Program-made: the position numbers and the translations under genes
The notes under the pieces: model-generated
Databases searched by the model: none
What the model was told of the DNA's origin: nothing
Seen by the model: only the letters and a program-made list of their open reading frames with translations
Part shown: piece after piece, positions 1 to 12,200 of the stretch
How positions within the stretch are numbered: position 1 is the first letter of the stretch
Layout of the letters: each line of letters begins with the position of its first letter
Assembly (NCBI GenBank): GCA_013350335.1
Contig: CM023540.1
Location: forward strand, 54,374,905-54,438,904
From: Chimonanthus salicifolius
Taxonomy: Eukaryota > Streptophyta > Magnoliopsida > Laurales > Calycanthaceae
Reading direction: 5' to 3'
DNA: 64,000 nucleotides

Positions 1-995
1 AGAGCTCCTCTTTTAATAAAAAACACAGAACAAAAGCAAAACAAACAAGCGAAAAAGAAAAATGACATCCCTAATTTTGCTAGACGATCAGCTTCTTCAT
101 TCAAGGATCGGTGTGTCCTCCAACTTCTTCATATTCCCAGATTGGTGTATCAGCCTCTTCATACCTGGTTTCGGGTCTTGTTAACATTAAAAAAAGGGTT
201 TTGTTCACGAACAAAATGTTATCAGGAGGATCCAGATCCACCCCAGAGCAAACAATGTACAATCTATAAAAGAACAAATGATAACATGACAAATTGGGTT
301 TTGCATTCTACACCTCTGATCCACTTCTTAACCTAAGACACTAAAGGTCGACACTGCTTATACTACTAAAAATCTCAGTATAGTTTCTCACAAGGTCTTA
401 TGTTTATAACCAGTGATCTGTGTAAATCCATCAACCCTGTTAGGGGGCTATTGTCACACCATTGGTTCACAAGTCTTTCACTAGTTGGCTTTCCAAATAT
501 CATATCTAGGTGTTACTTGAAGGAACTCTAAACAAAACCATAAGAGATGCTAGATCATCACATTAAGCCTTCCTATTTTGTCATTGACTTTCATCCCGAT
601 CTGCATTCTGAGTTCCATATGTACCTCTTATCAAGGTGCTTATAGTATCAACAAAGAAGGTTCCATAGTTGACAGGCTCGTTGGAAATGTCTTTTCAAGA
701 TTAACCACACAAAGATGTGGACTTTCAAACTGCAGCTATGGACCTCGAATTTTTGATTTTATGCATTCATTTGATCGTTCATAGTATATAATCACAACTT
801 TATAGAAGATTTAGTAGAATCTTCTTCCTAGATTACTAACATCCGAAGTAGCAAATAAACCCTCCAGCATCTCCTGAGGTGCGGGTTTAAGTTGATACCA
901 TCTTTGCTTTTGCTGCAGGCAGGAAACAAGTTAGGTAGTTCAGCAGTCATTTGATTAATGTTAACAAAATGTTTCTCTCTCTTATAGACATGCAC
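1..995. other. 5' edge, probably intron of PEX2
   Basis: No exon was recognised here. The expected upstream PEX2 exons (N-terminal Pex2/Pex12 domain) could not be found in any frame, so this is probably intron sequence whose 5' exons lie left of the window. Short open frames are unconvincing, with no family resemblance and ordinary AT-rich composition. Confidence 0.5.
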
Positions 996-1010
996 AAATG
1001 TTTCCCCCTT
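996..1010. repeat. LINE target-site duplication, left copy
   Basis: AAATGTTTCCCCCTT matches 14 of 15 bases of the copy at 2492-2506 (AAATGTTCCCCCCTT). The pair flanks the truncated LINE and defines its ends. Confidence 0.8.
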
Positions 1011-2491
1011 GTTCTCTGGGTGTTTTGAAAGGGAGTTTGTTCCATTTCATTGCTTTATGAATCATGTACCAGGTATTGTGTTTACTCTGGAAAGGATATT
1101 TTCTTCTCGATTGATAGATGTTTGGGTGATGCTCCGTCAGCCTCCACCTTTCCTGTTCTCTTTTCCCTGGCTGCTGATAAAGATGCTAAGGTCAGGGTGT
1201 GTTTTGATCGTTGGTGTCCTTAGTTTAGAAGACCTTTGGAGGATTGGTTATCCTTAATGGCCCAGTTGACTAGTGTTTTTGTTGTGGGACATGGCGAGGA
1301 TAGACGTATCTGGGATCCTGATCCTCATGGTTGGTTTTTTTTTTTTTTTTATTCAGTTAAGTCTTTTTGTATTAAACTGATATGGGTTGGTGATGTCTCT
1401 CGGATGAATCTGAAAATTTGGAAGGGTGTGGCTCCTTTCAAGGTGAGTTTTTGGTGGGTGACTTGTTTAAAGAGGATCTTGACTGATAGACAATTGTGGG
1501 TGCGACAAATGCTTATTGTTAATGCTTGTCCTCTCAGTATGGTGGATGAAGAGACAATGAATCATCTTCTTCTTCGTTGTAGGTTTGCATATCAGATTTG
1601 GTGTCATTTCTTTCAGTTGCTAGGAATGGTTTTTTGTCTTTCGAACGCTTGGTCAGGTTTGTTTAATGAAGAAGTTCTGTTGGTTGGTAGTTCTTTTAGA
1701 AGGACACTTTGTGCAACGACCGTTCTGAGCATAGTGTGGTCTATGTGGTTGGAAAAGAATTCTAGGATCTTTAATGGCAATGAATTCTCGGTCAGGCATC
1801 TTATTGTAGTCATAAAGAACAGAGTTGCATGGTGGTTGGTGCGGTCAGGGGAGTTTCGTGGTATCACTATCTCTAATATTTGTAGGGGTTGGGAGTCAGT
1901 GGATCACTTTTTTCTCCATTCTGTTTCGTTGAGGTCTGATGCTTCGTCTCCTCCAGAGATGGGTCTCCTCAAGCTTAATTTTGATGGGAGTTGTGTGCAT
2001 GAACTTGTCTTAGCAGGTTATCGGGGAATCATTCGTAATGGTTCTGGTGGCACCTTGCTTTCTTTTGCGGAACCTCTTCCGAATGGCTCGGTGCTTGATG
2101 TGGAGCTATATGCTCTATGGAGAGTTGTTATGGCATTGGATGAATTGGGGGTAGTTGGGAGTCTCTTAGAAGGTGAGACTGTGATTGTTGTTGGTTGGGC
2201 CTCTGGGTCTGTTTGTCCATGGTCTTGTTTGGATAAAGTTGATAAAATTCACCATTCCATTGAGGCTTATGGCTTTTCAGTCTCTTTGGTTCCTCGATCT
2301 GCAAATTCAGAGGGGATGAGTTGGCTCGTCGGGGTGTGACTTTGTCATCGGAAATTGTAAACAATTTTATGTAATGTGAGAGGAGGTGGGAGTTGGTGTT
2401 TGGCTGTTTTTTGGTTGTAGGCGTTTTGTGCCTGCTAAGGTTTTTGTTTGTTCTCCTTGTTTTTTATTAATGAAGTTACTTTTCAATAAAA
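1011..2491 (+). mobile_element. 5'-truncated L1-type LINE with RNase H
   Basis: This is the 3' remnant of a plant L1 retrotransposon. The open frame 1236-2339 (367 codons) begins in the tail of the reverse transcriptase ORF. It contains a zf-RVT-like region (around residues 60-130, with W-K/F-W and C/H-rich stretches such as NHLLLRCRFAYQIW) and a C-terminal RNase H domain starting near LKLNFDGSC. Upstream, 1090-1235 continues the same protein in another frame (GDAP...STFPVLFSLAADKDAKVRV), so a frameshift is present. Endonuclease and catalytic RT are missing, as expected for 5' truncation. The 3' end is a short A-rich tail (AATAAAAAAA), and a 15-bp target-site duplication brackets the insert. 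It lies in a PEX2 intron, same strand as the gene. Confidence 0.9.
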
Positions 2492-2506
2492 AAATGTTCC
2501 CCCCTT
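2492..2506. repeat. LINE target-site duplication, right copy
   Basis: AAATGTTCCCCCCTT directly follows the A-rich tail of the LINE and pairs with 996-1010 with one mismatch. Confidence 0.8.
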
Positions 2507-3065
2507 TGACATCAAACAACTCTCCTGGAAAGAATGGATTTTTTTGTTACTGTATTATCTCAATTGGACCTACTTTTAGTAATAAATCCTACTCCATTTA
2601 TGAACATGCCAAAAGTATAATAATCTTAGAAGAATGTTGTTTTCTTACTTTGCGTCATTAAAAATGGATTCAAGTGCAGAGTAAGTATTATAAACAAATG
2701 GATGCAGGGGTTTGAGATCCATATGGGACTGAACAAGTATGGGTGCTTAACGTCATTTGAAATGATCAGAAACAATGGTGATGGAGATAGATACTGATTA
2801 CGATTAAGTACAATCAGTTCATTGTTCAAATTACTTGATTGCTTCATCACATGGTTACTCCATCTAATATGTGATGTTAATGGCATTCATGATTTGCACT
2901 CTGTCTGATAGCCAAGTTCATTGTTCAAAGTTTGTGTTTGTCTAAATTCTAGTTTTATGCTCTATTTGTAATATTACCATTTTGTGTGCTCTACTCCTTC
3001 CAAATCTCATATTTGTTGGTCGAATACTTGGTGATTTTCTTTTTCTATTAATTGTAATTGTCCAG
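2507..3065. other. PEX2 intron, no feature seen
   Basis: AT-rich sequence between the LINE insertion and the first visible exon. It ends in a T-rich stretch and the acceptor TTGTCCAG at 3065. No other coding or repeat signal is recognised. Confidence 0.6.
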
Positions 3066-3202
3066 TGAGAACAGGGTTAGAAGGACCTGGGCTTTCTGTT
3101 CCTCAAAAGATTTGGTACTGTCTTGCCACAGTTGGGGGCCAATATATTTGGGCCCGTCTACAATCTTTTTCTGCATTTCGTAGATGGGGCGATTCTGAAC
3201 AG
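3066..3202 (+). CDS. PEX2: PEX2 exon (first in window)
   Basis: The exon begins with TG of a split GTG (Val) codon after the acceptor TCCAG and ends GAACAG|GTTCTC. It encodes RTGLEGPGLSVPQKIWYC through RRWGDSEQ, a block strongly conserved in plant PEX2. Length 137 nt, ending in phase 0. Confidence 0.95.
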
Positions 3203-6200
3203 GTTCTCCTTAACTCTTCATACGTCATCTGTTATAGTCAATTGAGATGAGCAGACACTGACATTATCCTTGCAAATGCTTCAGAGATCATTGGCACGTC
3301 GAGCCTGGATTTTTATACAACGCATTGAAGGTTTCTATAAAGCTGCTTCCTTTAGCAATCTGCTGATATTTCTTTACACAGGAAGGTATCAATTTGAAAA
3401 TCACATGTTTGTGTAGAATAATATAAAATACAGTCCATTTCATCTAGTAAAATACTTGTTAATTATCTACTTAGTATTGTATACGCTACCTACACAAATA
3501 CTTTTGCAAACTTAAAACTTTTCACTGAGTAGTTGTGTTGAGGGGCATCTAATTTTTCTTCTGACAAGAGCCTATAGCACAGTTGGTAGGTGCTCGTTGT
3601 CACCCTTGTCACAAATATCGGCGGTATTTTCAAATTTACCGCGTCTTTATCGGCAAAATACCATTACCGCGTTAAAAACGCGTTTTTATCGCCACAATGA
3701 TAAATTGCCAGTAAATTCTCGATAAAATCGCGTTAAAAACGCAATAAACGTTAATAACGCGATAAATTCCCGGTAAATTCCCGATAAATTCCCTGTAAAT
3801 TCCCGGTAAATTCCTGGTAAATTCCCTATACCATTTTTATTTCATTAAATTTTTTATTTATTCTATTTTTTTTTAAAATATTATAATTTCCGCGAGATTT
3901 TCCCGTTAAATTCCCGGTAAAATCCGAGAATTTAAAAATATCCCGTTATTACCAATTGCCGTTAATATCCCGAAAACGGTATTTGTCACTTTGGTTGTCA
4001 CAACCAAAGCGTGGTGGGCTTGAGTCATATGGCCATCTCAAATGTTATATACATATATACATATGTACATGCATACATACATATATACGTATACACATAC
4101 ATAGAATACAAACATTCATTGCTTCGTACATATTGATATATATATATATATAGGCGCAAACTAGTTTGCATAAACTTTATTGCTAACTTTGAATTTTGGG
4201 GCCCATAGTGGATTAAATGGATCCACTCCCCCGACACCCACTTATATATATAATATATGATGGTGGGTCCATCTTTTAACATATTGGATGGGATGTATGA
4301 ATTGGATATCTTGCAATTGAAGTATATTTGAGTTGTGGGTTCATCTAAATGATCCTTGTTAGATTTGAAACTTTCTGTTAAATGCCCTTGAAAATTTGTA
4401 ATATAAGATAATTGTTTACACGATCATATGGGCTCTAAAGTTTTATAGATATCTATATCTCAAAATTTCAAATTTCTACATCTAATCCATGTGTTTTACA
4501 TAGTGGATCCTATCTTCTTGCATGGGGCTCTTGATTCTACTTTGAGACACATAATAACTAAAAACATCAAATGCGATATCCAAATGTTTGGCTCTCTGTG
4601 CATGAGTGCATGACAACACATGCACAATAATGTAATCAAAGTATCCAGTTGTGTTATGTATGAAGTGAAAAATGGCATGTGATATGTGAAGATATAATTT
4701 TATCAAGTGAAAAGAAAAATAGTCATCAAATAATGAACGATTTTGATATTTTGTGATATTAAATGTTTACTTCATAGCGAGTTTCTAGCCTTTTGATCAT
4801 GATTAGACTGAGGACTTCGATAAATCTTTTTCTACCAATCATATGGGTTTGAAGGGGGGCACATTCAAGAGAGAGTAGTTAATAAAATGTAAAGGCGATG
4901 AGAGAGCTATAGTGAACAAAGATCATGATTTTATTGTTGAGTGTTTCAAACTTATATTCTTATGCTTTACCATTTTTTCTAAATATTTTGCTAATTTTGT
5001 TAGATTCTTTTGACCCATAAATGTTACTTTACATGACTTGGTCAAATCAGGTCGATTTTATGTTGACTCAGTACTGGTACCCACCAAAGCTATTACTGTT
5101 TTTGAGTTTTTAAAATGTGATTGTGGAGTGCAAGTGTCTACAATGTCAAATTAGACTACTAGGTTGGGTCAAGTCAAGTTCAGGTTGATCCAGTTATCCA
5201 AAATGTCGATCCATTACCTACCTTTTTTGCACAATTGGTAAGGTCTCATTGTTGTAACCTAAAAGTTGTGGGTTTAAGTCCCATGGGTGTTTAGATAAGC
5301 AATTGACCCATGGAAAACGATTTACCAGAATAAAATATGAATGCCAACTCCAGATTGATGGGATAAACGCCCTGAAGATGATGATGATAATTACCTATCC
5401 ATTTATTATTATTATAATTTTTCAAGTGGTACCTACCCTTTTGTTGTCCTAGTCACTCATCTTTACCTATTGTTAAAATCTTATGATACACAATTCATAT
5501 CTTACGATTCATAAGATATGATAAGAGGAACAATTCATATCTATTAACAAATCTTATGATTCCTAAAAGTAACAAAATTATGGGGTTATTAGGGATGTGA
5601 AAGCATGAAGCTTTTTGTTTTGATGGTTTTTAAGGCTTAAATGGTGGCAAATAAGCTGGGTTGCAGTAGAGTCGATGCTCAGAAAATTTTGATTGCGGGT
5701 TGTCGAATGGGAATCAAATTCCAAAATTTGGAATCAGCTAAGGAGGCCATGTAGTGGATTGATGAGCATGATCGTTTTTCTCTCGAGTCACAACATTCAA
5801 AGAAATTAGGCAGAACACAGGGACTATTGGGCACTCCCCTTCCCCTGAAAGTGTACAGCTCAAGGGACAACCTAAGAAGCACCGATACGAGTGTGCGTAT
5901 CGGATACGACACGTATCTGATACGGGGATATAACAAATTTTGAAAAACTAGGATACGGGTGGGGCGGGATACACCGAATTAAAATAAATATATATAATCA
6001 ACAAAATAAACTGAGACATTTACAAAAAGATCATAAATTCTACTATGAGATAAAAAGAGTCAACAAATACTAAGTACATGATAAGAAAACACCACTTTTA
6101 GATAGATAATTTAGAAAAATTATTTGTTAAATGTAATTATCAAAATTTAACTTCAATTGAATAAATTGAATAAAATTGTCATTAAGATGATAATAATATG

Positions 6201-9200
6201 AGCTATAAAAGAAATTTCTACATATCTTTTAAGATTTATAAACTCGAAAATAGTTAGTGTACTATTTTAAATAATAATTGTTTAATTGAGATGTGTACTA
6301 TTTTAAATAATAATTATGTTAAAATAGTTAGTGTACTGTTTTAAATAATAATTATTTAATTGAGATGTGTAATATTTTAAATAATAATTATGTTAAAATA
6401 GTTAGTGTACTATTTTAAATAATAACTATTTAATTGAGATGTGTATTATTTTAAATAATAATTATGTTAAAATAGTTAGTTTAGTATTTTAAATATTATC
6501 TGTTAAATTGACACAAATCAATAACATTTAAAATTTTAAATAATCTTTAATAACATCTATCAAATAATTTTTTTAAAATAGATACAAAATATTAAGAAGA
6601 TGTTTAAAATATAAAAACGATAATAAAAAGTTAAAAATATAAAAGATGTTTTAATGTTTCTTTGCAATAGTGTCGTAGAACGACATTACTACGAACATAA
6701 GTTGGGGGCTTAAGGCAACAACTTATCCACGTAAGTAAATAACTTAGGTAAAGCCTTACGGTGAAACGTAGGGTAAAGTTGGGTGTTACGAATGAAAAAA
6801 AGGGGAGATAGAGAAACCATCTGCGGCGGCGGAGAAGGGAATGAGAAAAAGAAAAGAAAAAAACCGAAAATCAAGTAGAGAACGATGGCATGTCCTTCTC
6901 TTTCGTAAGTACCTCTTCTTCCATTTCACATCTCCTTTCTTCCATTCGAGTCTTCCCTCTTTTACTCCTTTTTCTCTCTTTTTTTTCTTCCCTTTATTGT
7001 ACGTATTTTCCTTTTTTTTTTTTTTCTATTTTCCCTCTTCTTCTTTTTTCTTCTACATCGCACACACCTACGTGTGTCGTGTGTCCCGCCGTCTCGCGTG
7101 TCGTATCCTCGCACACCTACGCGTATCGGTGGCGTATCCGTATTTAAAAAATATTTTAATTTATTGGGTGCGTATCCGACACGTATCCGAGCCGTATCCG
7201 TGTCGGATACGCACCCGACATGGATACTCTAAGGGTTTCGAAGTATTTGTGCTTCATAGGGGGCCGCAAACTTTCGGTTTCTTAATGAAAATCATTACAT
7301 GGAATGTTAGGGGCCTTGGCCTGGGCCCTAAGGCTGAAGAGGGGGCTGTGAGAAAATTGTTCAGAAAGCATAAATCTTATTTTATTTTCATACAGGAAAC
7401 TAAAAAGGATGACATATCCAATAGAGATATCAGGGAAGTTTGGGGTGGCCGAAGAGAAGAATGGAGGTTCAAACCATCCATAGGGAGTGCAGGAGGTCTA
7501 CGTATCATTTGGAGACCATAAATATTCTACATTACCGACACTTTAGTGGGCAACATACCAATTTCGATAAAAGGGCGGTTGATAGATGAAAATAAAGAGG
7601 TAATGCTCAAAATGTTTACGGACCAAATGCGGCTGGTGAGAGATGCATTTTGGGAGGAGATTATTACTGCTGAGGAATTCATGGAATGGTCCGTGGTGCC
7701 TTGGGGGTGATTTTAATGCAACACGGTATCCTTCAGAGAGAAGGGGAAGAGCAAGTTTAACAGATTTATCATCTGGATTCTCAGATTGCATTAACCTTTG
7801 TGGCCTTGTTGATTATCCCATGGGTGGTGGTAGATTTACATGGACAAATGGGCAAAGCTGTCCATCTATGAGCCGATAGGACAGATTTCTAGTGTCTCTC
7901 TCTTGGGAAGACATCTTCCCCAATGCCTCGCAAACGAAATTGAGTAGACCTGTCTCGAATCATTGGCAAGTTACATCAACACGGAGGTTGTGGATTGGGG
8001 ACCGAGGCCGTTCAGATTTAATAACCTTTTGCTAGAGAATAAGGATTTCCACCACAAAGCATCTACTTGGTGGAAATCATTTTAGGTGGAGGGGTGGGCT
8101 GGATTTGTGCTACACAAAAAACTGAAATTGCTAAAACAAGAAATTAGAGAATGGTGCAAATCTAAGTTTAGAGCGGTAGAAGAGGAAAAAGAGTTCCACT
8201 CTTACATAGTGGAAGAGTGGGAAGGTATTGAGGAGGAAAGAGACTTGTCTAAAGAGGAACTTAGGGAGAAACACAGCCATATGTCCAAGTTTTGGGAGCT
8301 TCTCAGGAGGGTGGAATGGAGACCGAAGTCGAGGGCTATATGGCTCAGAGGGTGACAAAAACTCTAAGTTCTTTCACTGGGCGCCCAATGCGATCAGGGT
8401 AATTATTGTAGACAGGGAGGAGGGTGGAGGGGAAAAGGGAGGTGAGGAAAGCAGTCAAGTCATACTTCAGTTCAGTTTTTGCACCGGTCAGTTCTGTCTT
8501 ACCAGTCCCTACGGTTGTACTTGATTCTCAGCCCCATGCTAGCTTCCATTCATTGGATCCACACGTCTTGGTGAACGCTCTTGCAGGTATCATCTCCTCA
8601 TCTCTTCCTTCCATTTCTTCAGGTTTTGTTGCTCTAACCCCTGCACATATACAGGCAGGGGATGTTTCTGCTTTTGCATTATCCAGGTTTTGCCAAGCTT
8701 GTAGCAAGGAGTTCGGCTTAGGAGATAGTAGGATAACATGACAGTAGGAATTCCGCCTACAGTGTCGGCAAATCTACTCCTCGATACTAGTGGGTTCATG
8801 GCTAGATCACAGGCGACACATTCACGACATATTACAAGTGCTATCCCTTTTACACCTTATTTCCAAAATGCAATCTTCAGTACAATCCAAATACCAGGGA
8901 ATTTACATCCTAGTTCTAGGTCGAGTCGCCAACAGTAGGGGTTACCATTCCCAATACTAGTGTGCCAATGACACACAAGCTAGGAGGCCCTCGACCTCAT
9001 CCCACTCGTAGAACCCTTAACTCAAGGGGTAGAGTTAGGTCGGTCTTAGAAGGAATTCAGTTTAACAAAATCTCTAGGGGAACAACTGCTTGGCTGGAGA
9101 GACAATTTGAGGAAAAGGAGGTGTTGGAAGCACTAGGTAGTGTTGACGGAGATAAGGCACTAGGTCCAATGGCTTTAACTTCAGATTCTTGAAGTCTTGT

Positions 9201-12200
9201 TGGGTTCCTGTGGGAGGACTTCCTGAGGTTCTTTAGTGAGTTTCATTCTAGAGGCATCCTAAACAAGGAGTTAAAGAACTCCTTAATCGCCTTAATTCCG
9301 TAAGAAAAGAAGGAGCTTCAGAGCTCTCTCACTTCAGACCAATCAGTTTGGTTGGGTGCATTTACAAACTTTTGGCTAAACTCCTTGCCACAATACTTAG
9401 GATAGCAGTTAGCGAGGTCATAGGAGAAACACAAGGTGCATTGATTCAGGGTCGACAAATCCTAGGTGGAATTATGATAGCAAATGAAATCATACATTCT
9501 CGACGTAGGGATAAAAAGAAGACAATGTTATTAAAATTAGATATGGAGAAAGCTTATGACCATGTTGGGTGGGATTTTGTCGATTATCTGTTTGTCCAAA
9601 TGGGATTTGGAAATAGGTGGAGACAATGGATGAGAGCTTGTTGTATTCAGAACTCATCCTACTCCATAGTAAATGGCTCACCAATTGAGCAAATTGTTGC
9701 GACAAGGGGTCTTAGGCAAGGGGACCGACTATGGCCCTTTTTATTTACCGTGGTTGTTGAAGCCTTAAACCGCCTATTGGTCAAGGCTAAAGAAGTGTGC
9801 TTGGTAAAGGGACTTGAGATGGGTGTAGGTAGTTCTCCTATTTTCCATTTACAATTTGCTCTAGAGAGGAACTATTCAAGGAAAAAGCGGTCCTTTGTTG
9901 CTTTGAACTGGTATCTGGATTAAAGATTAATTTGGGAAAAAGCAACTTAATCGGTATTGGTGTGGAGGTTGAGCTAGAGGAGTCCTTGGCAAGGGAGTTG
10001 GTGTGTGGAGTTGGAAAAGTTCCTTTCACTTACTCGAGCCTTCGCATTGGTGGAAATCCTAGATCCAAGTCATTTTGGAACCCAATAATTGAAAGGGTGG
10101 ATAAGAAACTTAGTGCATGGAGTAAACACTGCCTATCTTTCGGAGGAAGGTTGACCCTCATTCAGTCTATCTTAGCGAATCTCCCTACATACTTCATGTC
10201 CTTATTTGAGATGCCAAAAGGAGTCACTAAAACGGTGGAAAAGTTACAAAGGGCTTTTCTCTGGGAAAGAAAGAGGGGAAAAAAACGCATTCATTTGGTC
10301 AAATGGGACGAAGTCATAAACTTGAAGAAAGAAGGGGGAGTAGGGTTTACAATGTGAGGGACAAAAATCATGCATTGTTGTGCAAATGGGTTTGGAGGTT
10401 TACCTTGGAGAAAGATTCCCTATGGAGGAAGCTGTTAGTGTCTAGATATGGCCTTCAGGATGAAGGGGGTTGGAAACTAGGTAATAGGGCAGCCACAGAA
10501 GGGTCAGCAATGATCAAATCCATTGTCAAATTAGCGAGTGGAGAAGGGAAGATAGGTGCAACCTTCTTGAGGGGTCTCAGAATCTTAGTAGGCAGAGGGG
10601 ACATGACCCTATTCTGGAAAGACAATTGGATAGGGGAGAGTTCTTTGAGTCAGGCTTTCCCCCGGCTCTTTTGAGCGGCGTTGGATAGAGAAGCCTTAGT
10701 GAAGGACTACTACAGTGAAGTGAATGGAGACCCATATTAGAGTATCGCTTTTAGGAGAATCCTTAGGGACTTTGAGGAAGATCAACTCCGCTCCTTGAAG
10801 AGCTTGTTAAAGGAATCTGTTATTAGTATGGAGCAAGAGGATAGGTGGGTCTGGACCATTTACCCATCCGATGTCTTCTCAGGTAAATCTATACTTATAT
10901 CCATCTACTCCCTAGGGCAAGAAGACTATCCACCATCCGCCTTGGCCTGGAATAATAAAGTTCCACCAAGAATACAAGTATTCTTGTGGGCTGCATTAGG
11001 ATGGAGGATCTTAGTCATACGCAACCTAAGGAGTAGAGGCCCCCTCCCTGAGGGAGTTTCAGATCTGTGTGTTCTTTGGGAAGAGGGGGAGGAGTCGGTG
11101 GATCACCTCTTGTGTGCCTGTCCATACGTGACATGGATCTGGTGCCTATTCATCAACTTGATGGAATGCCCAGGGGCGATGAACAACACGATAGGAAAAA
11201 TTGTCATAGAATGGAAAAGGGGGGCCTTTTGTCGAAAGAAGAAGGGTGGCATGGAGCTTGATTCCAGTAGCGATCATGTGGGCAATTTGGAAGGAGAGGA
11301 ATAATAGAACCTTTGAAGGAAAACGGGCTCTAGAGGTGTTTGAGAAGGCCAAATGGAATTTAGCATGTTGGCTCTCTCTAAGCAAGGAAATCTCTGGGTG
11401 CTCCCCTGAACATTTCTACCTATCGTGGGAGAGATGTATAAAAGGTAGCAAAAAAGTTGAAGAAACCTAGGGTGGATTGGGTGAAACCAGAGAAAGAGTT
11501 CTTTAAGTTTAACGTTGACGGTGCAGCTAAAGGAAAGCAGGGTCCGACAGGTATAGGAGGAGCACTTCATGATGATGAGGGTAGAATGCGATTAATTTTC
11601 TCGGAGTCGGTAGGAGTCATGGAGTTAACAGGGCGGAGCAGAGGGCTATTAGGCTCGCAATTTTTTTCTCTGGGTGAGTATTGGGAATGGCAACCTTATC
11701 ATTGAAGGCGACTCTTCAAATGCAATCGCTTGGGCTAGCGGGAAGGTAAACTACCTTGGAAACTGGTCAACACTGTTAGATTCATTAGGAGGTTGTGTAG
11801 GAATGGTATTATCAGGTTTGTGCATTCCGCATGATCGACAAACAATGTCGTCGACTTTCTAGTGAAGATCGGGGTTCAAAAGACCCATTCAGCAGTGGAG
11901 ATGTTCCCGATTGAGTAATCCCAGGATGTTGTTCGGGTGTGAGGGCTCTACATCTAGGGTGGTGGGAGTCCTTGTATTGTGCCATCGAGGCATTCTTTGT
12001 AACCTTTTTGTACTTTGTAGACTCTATCTTCTCATTGGGTGGGCGGTTGTACACACCTCTCGTGCTCTCCCCCCTATTGCTTCTATTTGAATTTTATTAA
12101 TATTATATTTATGTCTCCGTTTTCAAAAAAGTTGTTAGCTTTTAAGTCATTTTGAATTTTTGGGGATTTTTAGTTCATTTTTTACTTTTCATAGTATACT

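Larger units (their letters stand above)
3565..4040 (+). mobile_element. tRNA-derived SINE split by a hAT MITE
   Basis: A Pol III A-box-like stretch (TAGCACAGTTGG, about 3576-3587) lies before the MITE. A B-box-like stretch (GGGCTTGAGTCATA, about 4017-4030) lies after it. With the 390-bp MITE and one TSD copy removed, the sequence aligns over about 70 bases with the intact SINE at 5223, including CTC[A/G]TTGT...GTGGGYTTRAGTC. Limits are approximate; an AT-rich microsatellite follows at about 4045-4152. Confidence 0.65.
7240..12126 (+). mobile_element. large decayed L1-type LINE (ORF2 remnant)
   Basis: An almost complete plant L1 second ORF, broken by many stops and frameshifts. Order: endonuclease (from MKIITWNVRGLGLG at 7285), a charged linker (8086-8420), reverse transcriptase (about 9030-10,360), zf-RVT (10,795-11,300) and RNase H (11,455-11,860). 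It ends in a T-rich 3' UTR and a short A-run at about 12,120-12,125. ORF1 is not recognised upstream, so the copy is probably 5'-truncated near 7240. No convincing TSD was found. Same strand as PEX2, inside its 10-kb intron. Confidence 0.88.

Noticed and set aside
1..3065. Upstream PEX2 exons
   Set aside because: Conserved blocks expected before RTGLEGPGL were not found in any frame, so they must lie outside the window.
6841..7521. 226-codon open frame
   Set aside because: It only chains a C/T-rich stretch, the right end of a repeat and the LINE endonuclease start; the last part is real LINE, the rest is chance.
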